Shown: one piece after another, positions 27,566 to 35,417 of the stretch | Numbering within the stretch: position 1 is the stretch's first letter | Layout: each line of letters begins with the position of its first letter | NCBI GenBank assembly: GCA_030432655.1 | Contig: JAUILA010000019.1 | Span: 1 to 64,000 of the forward strand | DNA from: Bacteroidia bacterium | GTDB taxonomy: Bacteria; Bacteroidota; Bacteroidia; Cytophagales; Cyclobacteriaceae | Reading direction: 5' to 3' | Length of the DNA: 64,000 nt | Notes under the pieces: generated by a model | Seen by the model: the letters and a program-made list of their open reading frames with translations, nothing else | Told to the model about the DNA's origin: nothing | Databases searched by the model: none | Made by a program: the position numbers and the translations under genes

Positions 27566-28393
27566 ATGGAATATCTGGACAATGCAAAAGACTACCTGGC
27601 CGAGATCAACTGGGCTGAATACGCACTGGCTCTTGTCGGGGCGATTGCCGTTCTGGTCATCGGACTGTGGATCATTAAAATTCTCGGAAATGGATTTTCC
27701 AAATTCATGGACAAACGGGAAATGGATGATTCCCTGAAGCCTTTTCTCAAAAGTCTTTTCAAAAATATACTACTTGTACTGCTCATTTTGAGCGTACTTG
27801 GCGTTCTCGGAATCCCGATGACATCTTTCGTAGCCATCGTAGGTGCCGCCGGCCTTGCTATTGGTCTTGCCCTTCAGGGGACGTTGCAGAATTTTGCAGG
27901 CGGTGTGATCCTGCTTACACTTCGCCCATTTAAGGTGGGTGATTATATTGAAGGCGGAGGAATGTCCGGAACGGTCAAGGAAATACAGATTTTTAATACC
28001 GTACTTAATACACCCGATAATGTACGGGTGATCATACCCAATGGAAAAATTTCCAATGAGGCCATTAAGAATTACTCCGCCGAAGATACACGCAGGGTGG
28101 ATATGGTATTTGGTATCGGTTATGGTGATGATATCAAAAAAGCCAAGGACCTCTTAACGGAAATGATTAATTCCGATGAGCGTGTGCTGAAAGAGCCAGC
28201 ACCTCAGGTGGTTGTTGGCGAACTCGCGGACAGCTCAGTGAATTTCAAGGTTCGCCCCTGGGTGGCCGGTTCGGATTACTGGGGTTTCTATTTTGACTTC
28301 CATGAAAGGGTTAAAACAGAATTTGATGCGCAGGGTATTTCCATTCCCTTTCCTCAGCGGGATGTACATCTCTTTCAGGAAAATCCCAATTAA
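27566..28393 (+). CDS. mscS: Small-conductance mechanosensitive channel MscS (first of three)
   Basis: Inner-membrane tension-gated channel that releases solutes on hypo-osmotic shock. From ATG 27566 it has 275 residues (a TTG 12 codons earlier is in frame but less likely). Membrane segments lie near 17-37, 60-80 and 85-110, the last being the Gly/Ala pore helix GAAGLAIGLALQGTLQNFAGGV. The beta domain follows with PFKVGDYIEGGGMSGTVKEI and VIIPNGKISNEAIKNYS. Length and layout match E. coli MscS (286). It stands 60 bp after murA and ends at a clear terminator. Confidence 0.95.
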   Translation: MEYLDNAKDYLAEINWAEYALALVGAIAVLVIGLWIIKILGNGFSKFMDKREMDDSLKPFLKSLFKNILLVLLILSVLGVLGIPMTSFVAIVGAAGLAIGLALQGTLQNFAGGVILLTLRPFKVGDYIEGGGMSGTVKEIQIFNTVLNTPDNVRVIIPNGKISNEAIKNYSAEDTRRVDMVFGIGYGDDIKKAKDLLTEMINSDERVLKEPAPQVVVGELADSSVNFKVRPWVAGSDYWGFYFDFHERVKTEFDAQGISIPFPQRDVHLFQENPN

Positions 28394-28400
28394 TTTAATC

Positions 28401-28434
28401 AAAAGCTGTTCACTTGAGCAGCTTTTATTATTTT
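28401..28434 (+). terminator. Rho-independent terminator after mscS
   Basis: AAAAGCTGTTCA and TGAGCAGCTTTT (28401-28426) form a 12-bp stem with one G-T pair and a two-base loop, followed by ATTATTTT. It lies 8 bp after the mscS stop. Confidence 0.82.
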
Positions 28435-28452
28435 AATCGTAAAATATTCACA

Positions 28453-28773
28453 ATGAGTCACTTCATTAAATTCTCCGATCAAAAGGAAAAAATTCTATTT
28501 CCTGGAATTACAGCCCGGATCACTCATTCCGATCAGGTGACAATAACCCGTGTCAGCCTGGAAAAAGGAGCCGTACTTCCGGAACATCAGCATATCAATG
28601 AACAATGGTCAACACTTATCGAGGGCGAATTGGAGATGGAGGTTGATGGAGAGCGACAGGTAGTCCGGGAAGGTATGACCGTATTCATTCCTTCCGATGC
28701 ACCCCATTCAGCCATAGCAAGGACTCATTGTGTGGTTATTGATATGTTCGTTCCTAAACGTAATGACCTATGA
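28453..28773 (+). CDS. Small cupin-domain protein
   Basis: From the ATG at 28453 the protein has 106 residues. A single cupin barrel is visible, with metal-ligand motif LPEHQHINEQWSTLIEGELEMEVDG (first cupin motif, H-x-H then E) and a second motif PSDAPHSAIA. No catalytic partner domain. Function unspecific: cupins of this size bind metal or sugar-like ligands. The frame is open back to a TTG at 28414, but that lies inside the terminator hairpin, so the ATG is chosen. The stop overlaps the DUF481 start by 4 bp. Confidence 0.82.
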   Translation: MSHFIKFSDQKEKILFPGITARITHSDQVTITRVSLEKGAVLPEHQHINEQWSTLIEGELEMEVDGERQVVREGMTVFIPSDAPHSAIARTHCVVIDMFVPKRNDL

Positions 28774-29789
28774 AATTGAAACGCCTGTTCTTATTCCTGG
28801 TAATATTTATCTGTTATATCTCCGGTGCCTTCGCACAGCGTGATTCACTGATCTTCAAAAATGATGATGTTATTGTAGGGGAGATCAAAGCGATGGACCG
28901 CGGTGTACTGACCATCGAAACTGACTACAGTGATGATGACCTTACAGTGAAATGGATTGAGTTAAAGGAAATTTATACCGAATCATTGCTACTTGTTTCC
29001 ACGACGGACGGAAGACGTCTGTATGGAACTATTGAGTCCTCGGGTGAAGATAATATAACGATCACGCTGGAGGAAGGCGGGTCTCAGGTAATCGCGTTGA
29101 GTGATGTGGTATTCCTTAAAGGGGTTGACGCGGGATTCTTTGACCGTTTATACGCCGGAATTGATCTCGGCTATACGCTCACCCGGGCAAGAAACCAGCA
29201 ACAGTTTACCATTCGGAGCAGGGCCGGATATCTTGCGGAGCGATGGTCACTGGATGCCACGCTAAACACCCTGAACAGTTCGCAGGATGATGTGGAGGAT
29301 ATCCATCGAACAGACGGTAACGTATCGTTCAGGTATATTCTCCCGAAAGAATGGTTTGTAATAGCTCAGATAGATTTTCTCTCCAATACAGAACAATTAC
29401 TTGACCTGCGATCAAACTTCCGCCTGGGTCTTGGTAAATACATTGTTCGGTCTAATCAGCTTTACTGGGGCGTTCAGACAGGTTTCTCGCAAAACATAGA
29501 AAATTACCAGGATGATGAAAATGACCGCGAATCACAGGAATACTGGCTTGGCACTGAAGTGAACCTGTATGATATTGGCGACCTGAGCCTCCTCGGTAAT
29601 ACCGTATATTATGTAAGCCTCTCAGAGAGCGGACGCCAGCGTGTCGATCTCCGGATTGATCTGAAATATGATCTGCCGCTTGATTTTTACATTAAGACAG
29701 GATATACGCTGAACTATGATAACCGCCCGGTGGAAGGAGCCCAGCGATCTGATTACGTCTGGCAGACAACCGTTGGCTGGGAATGGTAA
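28770..29789 (+). CDS. DUF481-family outer-membrane protein
   Basis: Exported protein of 339 residues with signal peptide MKLKRLFLFLVIFICYISGAFA|QRD. Residues 25-120 hold a repeated SM-like/beta module (VIVGEIKAMDRGVLTIETDY, then RLYGTIESSGEDNITITL). About 130-339 shows the amphipathic strand pattern of a beta barrel (LRSNFRLGLGKYIVRSNQLYWG, ending in VGWEW with a terminal aromatic). These fit the DUF481 family of salt-induced or scaffold barrels. Role unknown. Start ATG overlaps the cupin stop. Confidence 0.86.
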   Translation: MKLKRLFLFLVIFICYISGAFAQRDSLIFKNDDVIVGEIKAMDRGVLTIETDYSDDDLTVKWIELKEIYTESLLLVSTTDGRRLYGTIESSGEDNITITLEEGGSQVIALSDVVFLKGVDAGFFDRLYAGIDLGYTLTRARNQQQFTIRSRAGYLAERWSLDATLNTLNSSQDDVEDIHRTDGNVSFRYILPKEWFVIAQIDFLSNTEQLLDLRSNFRLGLGKYIVRSNQLYWGVQTGFSQNIENYQDDENDRESQEYWLGTEVNLYDIGDLSLLGNTVYYVSLSESGRQRVDLRIDLKYDLPLDFYIKTGYTLNYDNRPVEGAQRSDYVWQTTVGWEW

Positions 29790-30707
29790 TTATACCATGG
29801 CATCCACCTGCCTGTATGCCTGAATAAGCGACTGCTCACCTTCTTTGCCCGGCCTGGCATTCCCATGTTCCATGCCTAAAATGTTACGATATCCTTTCTC
29901 ATGGATATGCCTGAAAACATTTCCATAATTAATTTCTCCCGTGGTTGGTTCCTTGCGTCCAGGATTGTCACCGATCTGGAAGTAAGCAATCTCTTCCCAC
30001 GAAGCATCAATGTTAGGTATCAGGTTTCCTTCCTGTATTTGCTGATGGTAGATATCAAACAGGATCTTGCAAGACGGACTATTCACGGCCCGGCATATTT
30101 CAAATGCCTGGGAAGACTTTTTCAGGAATAATCCGGGGTGATCCCGAAAATTAAGGGGCTCCAGCACCATCGTAATTCCGTGTGGTTCAAGAATTCCGGA
30201 GGCCTGTTTAAGCGATTCGATCACGTTGGCCATCTGATATCCCATATCCCTCCGGAGATCAACATGCCCGGGCACCACCGTCATCCACTTTGCATTGACA
30301 CGCCGGGCTACATCCACGGATGTTCTTATATCGTTGAGAAATTCATCACGCTTGCCGGTATCGCCGCCTGCCAGGTTAGGCTCCGTCCAATGGATAGTAT
30401 GTGCCACAAACACACCCATTTGCATACCAAGATTGGCCATTTTCGAGGCGATTTTTTCCTGCATTTCGGTCTCGCGACCTTTCATTCCATTGTCCTCCAT
30501 AGACCGGAACCCCATGTCATACATAAACTGCAACTGATCAAGGAGGTCCTCCCCGGCTGAATTTTTAAACATCCCGAAGTGAGGGGCGTAATTCATGGTG
30601 AAAGAGCCGGCTGAACTACGGGCTGCTGCTGATTGCATCGCACCGGTACCGGCCATCAGGGCACCACCGGCCACAAGCGAATTTCTAAAAAAATTTCTGC
30701 GCTTCAT
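29790..30707 (-). CDS. Sugar phosphate isomerase/epimerase-like TIM barrel with Tat leader
   Basis: Xylose-isomerase-like TIM-barrel protein, closest in style to hydroxypyruvate isomerase. From ATG 30707 it has 305 residues and begins MKRRNFFRNSLVAGGALMAG, a twin-Arg-type exported leader (RRNFF). Metal-site segments seen are the Glu in MVLEPLNFRDHPG, the Asp/His in LFDIYHQQIQEG, and the Glu in GMEHGNARPG. The frame is open to an ATG at 30770, which would put 21 residues ahead of the leader, so the shorter start is preferred. It follows the Gfo/Idh gene with 4 bp spacing. Substrate not known; a periplasmic sugar or inositol derivative is likely by company. Confidence 0.87.
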   Translation of the reverse strand: MKRRNFFRNSLVAGGALMAGTGAMQSAAARSSAGSFTMNYAPHFGMFKNSAGEDLLDQLQFMYDMGFRSMEDNGMKGRETEMQEKIASKMANLGMQMGVFVAHTIHWTEPNLAGGDTGKRDEFLNDIRTSVDVARRVNAKWMTVVPGHVDLRRDMGYQMANVIESLKQASGILEPHGITMVLEPLNFRDHPGLFLKKSSQAFEICRAVNSPSCKILFDIYHQQIQEGNLIPNIDASWEEIAYFQIGDNPGRKEPTTGEINYGNVFRHIHEKGYRNILGMEHGNARPGKEGEQSLIQAYRQVDAMV

Positions 30708-30711
30708 TTTA

Positions 30712-32061
30712 TCAGGTTGTAAACGGGTTATACTTACCGGGAACTGGAACAGGATAGTTACCATCCGCATCCGGCATTACCGGAGGGTTCTTATCGAATG
30801 CCCATTTCGATTCATCTGGTACCAGTGCCTGGCCTTTCTTCAGGGCCTCTTCCATTGTTATCAGGTTACCCGAGTAAGTAGCCATTCTTCCCAGGATGGC
30901 CGACATGGTGGACATGGCCGTATATTCGGTATTATTGATCACCTCACCCTTACGCAAAGCGGCAAACAATTCATCATGCTCCACCTGGTAGGGATTCGGA
31001 TCCTCCTCTCCGTCGTGACGGTATAGAGCCTTTCCGTCCAGGTCGCTGATTACTCCCGGACCCATATTTACCGATCCGGCCGTACCCTGGAGGGTTTCAT
31101 TTACCTGGTTCCAGCAACCCTGCTGGTGGCGGCACTGGCTCGAGATAACTGCACCATTCGCATACTTAAATTCCACAAAATGGTGATCAAAAATCTGACC
31201 CGTATCCGTGTAGTCACGTACCTCCCGGCCTCCCATGCCCTGGGCTGAAACCGGGTATTCTCCCATAAACCAGTTTGCCACATCGATATTATGCACATGT
31301 TGTTCGACGATATGATCCCCGCATAACCAGTTAAAGTAATACCAGTTTCGCATCTGGTATTCCATTTCTGTCTGACCAGCTTGTCTTTCCCTGACCCAGA
31401 CACCACCCCCGTTCCAGTATACTGAGCCTCCGGTTATCCTGCCGATACTTCCATCCTGGATACGTTTGTACAAATCCCTGTACTTGGTCTCATAATGCCT
31501 TTGAAGCCCTGTCACCACGCAAAGGTTCTTTTCCTTTGCCATCCGGCCTGTTTCCAGCACACTCCGGATCCCGGGCGCATCGGTAGCCACCGGTTTTTCC
31601 ATAAAAACATGCTTACCATTTTCAATGGCGTAACGGAAGTGATACGGACGGAAAGCCGGCGTAGTTGCCAGGATAACCACATCGGCCTGATCGATAGCCT
31701 TTTTGTAGGCATCAAAGCCGACATGTTTATCAGATTCCGTCACCTTAAGCCGCTTCTCATCAAATATCTGGCCCAGGTTGTTGTAGCAGTCATCCAGTCT
31801 GTCCCGGAATGCATCGGCCATGGCAACCAGTTCCGTATCTGGATCTGCCTGCAGGGCTTGCCGGATAGCCCCGGTCCCGCGACCTCCGCAACCAACAACT
31901 GCCAGTTTAAGTACAGGGTTTTTTCCCCTGACTCCGGCCGGTGCTGACCACGGTGCCATCAAAACACCGCCAGCCATCAGGGCTGATCCTTTGACAAATT
32001 TTCTCCTGGTGAATGGGTTGTCTGAGTACTTCATCATTTCTTGGTAGGGATTTTTCCTCAA
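30712..32061 (-). CDS. Gfo/Idh/MocA-family oxidoreductase with Tat leader
   Basis: NAD(P)-dependent oxidoreductase of 449 residues. The N-terminal TRRKFVKGSALMAGGVLM is a twin-Arg-type leader followed by the Rossmann domain LKLAVVGCGGRGTGAIRQAL, then EKPVATDAPG with the family Lys, and a C-terminal dimer domain with GDHIVEQHVHNIDVANW. Export with a folded cofactor would explain the Tat leader. It starts at ATG 32061, or possibly at the ATG 9 codons later. It and the isomerase-like gene downstream are likely co-expressed; pairs of this sort serve sugar catabolism in Bacteroidota. Confidence 0.9.
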   Translation of the reverse strand: MRKNPYQEMMKYSDNPFTRRKFVKGSALMAGGVLMAPWSAPAGVRGKNPVLKLAVVGCGGRGTGAIRQALQADPDTELVAMADAFRDRLDDCYNNLGQIFDEKRLKVTESDKHVGFDAYKKAIDQADVVILATTPAFRPYHFRYAIENGKHVFMEKPVATDAPGIRSVLETGRMAKEKNLCVVTGLQRHYETKYRDLYKRIQDGSIGRITGGSVYWNGGGVWVRERQAGQTEMEYQMRNWYYFNWLCGDHIVEQHVHNIDVANWFMGEYPVSAQGMGGREVRDYTDTGQIFDHHFVEFKYANGAVISSQCRHQQGCWNQVNETLQGTAGSVNMGPGVISDLDGKALYRHDGEEDPNPYQVEHDELFAALRKGEVINNTEYTAMSTMSAILGRMATYSGNLITMEEALKKGQALVPDESKWAFDKNPPVMPDADGNYPVPVPGKYNPFTT

Positions 32062-32087
32062 TTTACTAAAATCGATGAATATTTCCC

Positions 32088-33050
32088 CTACTGCCCGTAG
32101 TCTTCAACAGGCTCCAGCCAGAAGTCCTTTATTTCCTCAGGCCCCGGCTGAACTCGTGGCCTGACTACACGAAATCCGACGAAAAATGCATTGGTATGCC
32201 ACCACCTGCTTTTCGGAATCTGTGGATCAAGCCGTTTCCAAGATGATCTAGAATGAGCCCTGGCCGTACACCTGCAATCCGCCGCCTCATCTTTGTATGA
32301 ACCTCCCCGCACCACCCGTGGATATAGTGATTCCGGTTTGTTCCATGGATTTGCCTCGGGAGAATGCTGGTAATAATCAGGAGAATACTGATCCATCGTC
32401 CATTCCGCCACGTTCCCGGACATATCATAAATATTCCAGGCATTCGCCTGCTTACTGCCTGAACGTGCATAAACGTAGTTGCTGTTGTCTTCATAAACGG
32501 CATATTCTCCCAGACCGGCAGCATCGTCTCCGAATGACCAGGCCGATTCAGCCCCTGCCCGACAGGCATATTCCCATTCCGCTTCTGTCGGTAAACGGTA
32601 AAACTGTCCCGTTCGGGCGCTTAGCCATTTACAGAACATTACCGCCGCGTATTGTGTCATTCCGATCGCCGGATAACCACTTTTACCCATGCCGTTGCTC
32701 ATATCCACATACGGCGAGGTGGCTGCCGATACTCCGTCTATACCCAGTGATTCAAAGGTGTATTCCTCATTCTTGTCTGTCCGGTAGGCAAATGCTTCAT
32801 ATTGTTCCCAGGTGATCTCATAACGGCCAATCCAGAAGTCATCTACATGAACTTCGTGACGTGGAGCCTCGTCCGGATCAAAACCCGGCTCCGTTTCAGC
32901 CGCCCCCATCATAAAAGTTCCCCCCTTCACGGGCACCATCTGAAGGTCAATCGCTGAACCGGGAATAGTTTCTTCGTAAGGAGTAAACGTGTCCTGTACC
33001 ACCGACAGTAAGGACAAGATCGTATAGTATGTGAGAATGTAGATCCACAT
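32088..33050 (-). CDS. Formylglycine-generating-enzyme-fold (SUMF1) protein, probably not a formylglycine enzyme
   Basis: Exported 320-residue protein with an N-terminal hydrophobic leader (WIYILTYYTILSLLSVV). The FGE-sulfatase fold is clear: VPVKGGTFMMGAAETEP, GYPAIGMTQYAAVMFCKWLS, YRLPTEAEWEYACRAGAES, YDMSGNVAEWTMD and RVVRGGSYKDEAADCRCTAR, ending VGFRVV. In active FGE the last block has two Cys (Cys336 and Cys341 of the human enzyme); here the first aligns with Asp and only the second is Cys, by eye alignment. No sulfatase gene is near. A structural role, as in GldJ/GldK relatives, or a carbohydrate-binding role is more likely. It is 26 bp upstream of the oxidoreductase gene. Confidence 0.88.
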   Translation of the reverse strand: MWIYILTYYTILSLLSVVQDTFTPYEETIPGSAIDLQMVPVKGGTFMMGAAETEPGFDPDEAPRHEVHVDDFWIGRYEITWEQYEAFAYRTDKNEEYTFESLGIDGVSAATSPYVDMSNGMGKSGYPAIGMTQYAAVMFCKWLSARTGQFYRLPTEAEWEYACRAGAESAWSFGDDAAGLGEYAVYEDNSNYVYARSGSKQANAWNIYDMSGNVAEWTMDQYSPDYYQHSPEANPWNKPESLYPRVVRGGSYKDEAADCRCTARAHSRSSWKRLDPQIPKSRWWHTNAFFVGFRVVRPRVQPGPEEIKDFWLEPVEDYGQ

Positions 33051-33211
33051 ATGAATCTCAGGAAATAGTGATGAGCCCTGATATGATAACAGGCCTTAAA
33101 ATACGAGAATTATTTCAGAGATGTTGACCCGGTTGGCATTAAAGAATCCAGGCTCTGCTCCCTTTGTTCGAAGCCCCAATCCTGATGTTGTACATGGTCC
33201 CCTGGATACAC

Positions 33212-33276
33212 TAAGTCTTAGCCCCAGATCTTTTTCTTTCTCTTTGTCCTGGTCTTTGTCTTTGTCTTAGTCTTAA
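33212..33276. repeat. Pyrimidine-rich low-complexity tract, hexamer-like repeats
   Basis: The stretch from 33212 to 33276 consists of CTTTGT/CTTTCT-like units on the plus strand (several copies of TCTTTGTC and close variants), bounded by AGTCTTA at both ends. It lies in the 229-bp gap between the dnaN stop and the SUMF1-fold gene, so the transcript from the minus strand would carry an A/G-rich stretch. It may be a slippage-prone repeat; I see no reading frame or hairpin in it. Confidence 0.6.
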
Positions 33277-33279
33277 TCC

Positions 33280-34404
33280 CTAAACATAATTATTCAGCAT
33301 CACCGGCATCACAAGCATCAGAATATCTTCATTCTCATCCTGCTCCTCAGGAATAATCAACCCTGCTTTATTCGGCTCAGACAAATGGAAAGACACCCTG
33401 TCTGAATGCAGATTGTTAAGCATTTCAATCAGAAACCTTGCGTTAAACCCGATCTCAATATCACTGCCGTCGTGTTCGCAGGAAAGCCGCTCGTTCGCCT
33501 CATTCGCAAAATCAAGGTCTTCCGCGGAAATCTGCAATTCGCTTCCGGCAATTTTCAGTCTCACCTGGTGGGTGGTCTTATTGGCGTAAATGGCAATCCG
33601 CTTAAGCGAACTAAGGAATTCATTCCTGTCGATAATCATCTTATTGGGATTCTCAGCGGGAATAACATTCTCATAATCCGGGAAACGCTCATCAATGAGC
33701 CGGCAGATCATTTTGATGTTGTTAAACTTGAAAAATGCGTTGGACATATTGAATTCAACCGTCACATTCGTATTCTCTGCCGGAAGGGTTGATTTTAACA
33801 GGTTCAGTGCTTTGCGCGGTATAATGATCGTACTTCCGTTTTCAGAAGCGATATCGACCCGGCGGTAACGAATCAGTCGGTGCCCGTCGGTTGACACAAA
33901 GGTTGTATTGCTGTCACTCAGGTTCATATAAACCCCGGTCATGGCAGGCCGGAGCTCGTCATTACTGGTGGCAAAAATCGTATTGTTAATCGCACTGGAT
34001 AGCACATCAGTCGACATATCCACGGCGAAGTCATCGCTCACATTCGGCACCTTGGGAAAATCTGTGGCATTCTCCCCGGCAAGTTTATAACGACCGTTGT
34101 CAGAGCTGATCTCCACACTGTACGAATCCTCATCAATGCTGAATGTCACCGGTTGTTCCGGGAGATTTTTCAGGGTATCCAGGAGAATTCTGGCCGGAAC
34201 GGCAATATTCCCGTTTTCTTTGGATTCCACCTCCAGCTCAGTGATCATGGAAGTCTGCAGATCTGAGGCCGTAACCACCAGTTTGCCTTCATTGATCTCA
34301 AAGAGAAAATTCTCGAGAATGGGCACTACAGGATTGGTGGTGATGACTCCATTGATGCTGGAAAGCTGTTTAAGTAATGCCGATGAGGATACAATGAACT
34401 TCAT
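33280..34404 (-). CDS. dnaN: DNA polymerase III beta subunit (sliding clamp)
   Basis: Ring clamp that tethers the replicase to DNA. The 374 residues show three similar domains: MKFIVSSSALLKQLSSINGV start, the middle block FATSNDELRPAMTGVYMNL, and the C-terminal LIIPEEQDENEDILMLVMPVML with the ligand-groove end. Start ATG 34404. It is separate from dnaA and recF, which do not appear in this window, so it does not mark an origin here. It follows gldG-DUF4340 in the same direction, 80 bp away. Confidence 0.97.
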   Translation of the reverse strand: MKFIVSSSALLKQLSSINGVITTNPVVPILENFLFEINEGKLVVTASDLQTSMITELEVESKENGNIAVPARILLDTLKNLPEQPVTFSIDEDSYSVEISSDNGRYKLAGENATDFPKVPNVSDDFAVDMSTDVLSSAINNTIFATSNDELRPAMTGVYMNLSDSNTTFVSTDGHRLIRYRRVDIASENGSTIIIPRKALNLLKSTLPAENTNVTVEFNMSNAFFKFNNIKMICRLIDERFPDYENVIPAENPNKMIIDRNEFLSSLKRIAIYANKTTHQVRLKIAGSELQISAEDLDFANEANERLSCEHDGSDIEIGFNARFLIEMLNNLHSDRVSFHLSEPNKAGLIIPEEQDENEDILMLVMPVMLNNYV

Positions 34405-34470
34405 GAATGATGCTTTAGGATAGACTTCGTTTTAAACTCGGTAAAGTTATAAATAAAAACATTTTTAAGA

Positions 34471-34486
34471 AATGCGATTTCGCATT
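34471..34486 (-). terminator. Candidate terminator hairpin after DUF4340
   Basis: AATGCGATTTCGCATT is a 7-bp stem with a two-base loop overlapping the DUF4340 stop codon. On the minus strand it is followed within 10 bases by AAAAATGTTTTTATT, so a T run comes late. It would separate the gld transcript from dnaN. Confidence 0.42.
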
Positions 34487-35417
34487 ATTGCTTTTTGAAA
34501 AAACCGCGCGGTTTTAATAATTTCCTGACTTTTCCGTAATCCGCAAGACCTGTTTCTGCAGAGTCAATGCGAACCAGTATTTCATTGGTGCCGGGAACCT
34601 GGCTGAAGATATCAACCACATAATTATTCTGACCAACGTCCTTCACGACGATATGCGCCTCCTGGTCCTGATAAAGGGAATCAAACGCTTCCACCTCTTC
34701 AGCAAAGAGAAAATCATTTACGTATAAAAGGGAAAGATCATCCAGAAAATCCGTCAACCGAAGACTGTCTGTTCTATCCAGTTCGTCCACTACATAATTA
34801 CCGTCACGGAATACCACATCGAAGGACGCATTCTCCCGTTCCGGATATTCCACCGACACAGATTGCAGGTTTTGCCAGTTTATGTCCAGTACGATCGGAT
34901 ACCTCCATCCATTCTGGTCCAGTTCAAAAATTCCACCCAGGTAACTCCGGTACCCCGGGATTTCCACCAGGTATGGAATATCTCCTCCATCTTCCCTCAA
35001 CCAGGTCATTCCCCGGGCGGCATCACCCCAGACTTTATATGATTTTACCAGTTCACCTTCCGAAAATAACACTACGGAAACACCTTTCTCACCAAGCAAT
35101 TGATTCAGTGAATCAAGCTGAGCCTGGCTGGCCTTTCTGCGTACTTTTACTTGTTTGGCAATGGCAAACAACACTTCCACCCGCTGCGGATCGGCCTTAT
35201 ATTTCCCGTTTACAACCCAATTAATTCCATCGTAGGTCAACGTATCCGGACCTATTATCACTCTGTCAATCGTTTCCGTTGATTCGTAGGAGAATAAATC
35301 ACGGGGAACATCCAGGCCGTCATCTGACCCGCTACTGAGCAAAATAACCACCGCGTTGGCAGCGATCAGTATGCCAAGCAGGGTAAGAAGTCGTATGTTC
35401 TTTTGCTTTTGTTTCAT
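34485..35417 (-). CDS. DUF4340-domain protein, last gene of the gld operon
   Basis: Membrane-anchored protein of 310 residues with one N-terminal membrane segment (IRLLTLLGILIAANAVVILL) and a large extracytoplasmic beta-rich domain. The repeated beta layout (GPDTLTYDGINWVVNGKYKADPQRV, then VVFRDGNYVVDELDRTDSLRL) is characteristic of DUF4340. It overlaps gldG by 4 bp, and DUF4340 genes commonly follow GldG-like ABC auxiliary subunits, so it is likely part of the same complex. The detailed role is unknown. Confidence 0.87.
   Translation of the reverse strand: MKQKQKNIRLLTLLGILIAANAVVILLSSGSDDGLDVPRDLFSYESTETIDRVIIGPDTLTYDGINWVVNGKYKADPQRVEVLFAIAKQVKVRRKASQAQLDSLNQLLGEKGVSVVLFSEGELVKSYKVWGDAARGMTWLREDGGDIPYLVEIPGYRSYLGGIFELDQNGWRYPIVLDINWQNLQSVSVEYPERENASFDVVFRDGNYVVDELDRTDSLRLTDFLDDLSLLYVNDFLFAEEVEAFDSLYQDQEAHIVVKDVGQNNYVVDIFSQVPGTNEILVRIDSAETGLADYGKVRKLLKPRGFFKKQ

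Noticed and set aside
33280-34404. dnaN as a marker of the replication origin
   Set aside because: There is no dnaA, recF, gyrB or DnaA-box cluster nearby; in Bacteroidota dnaN is often away from the origin.
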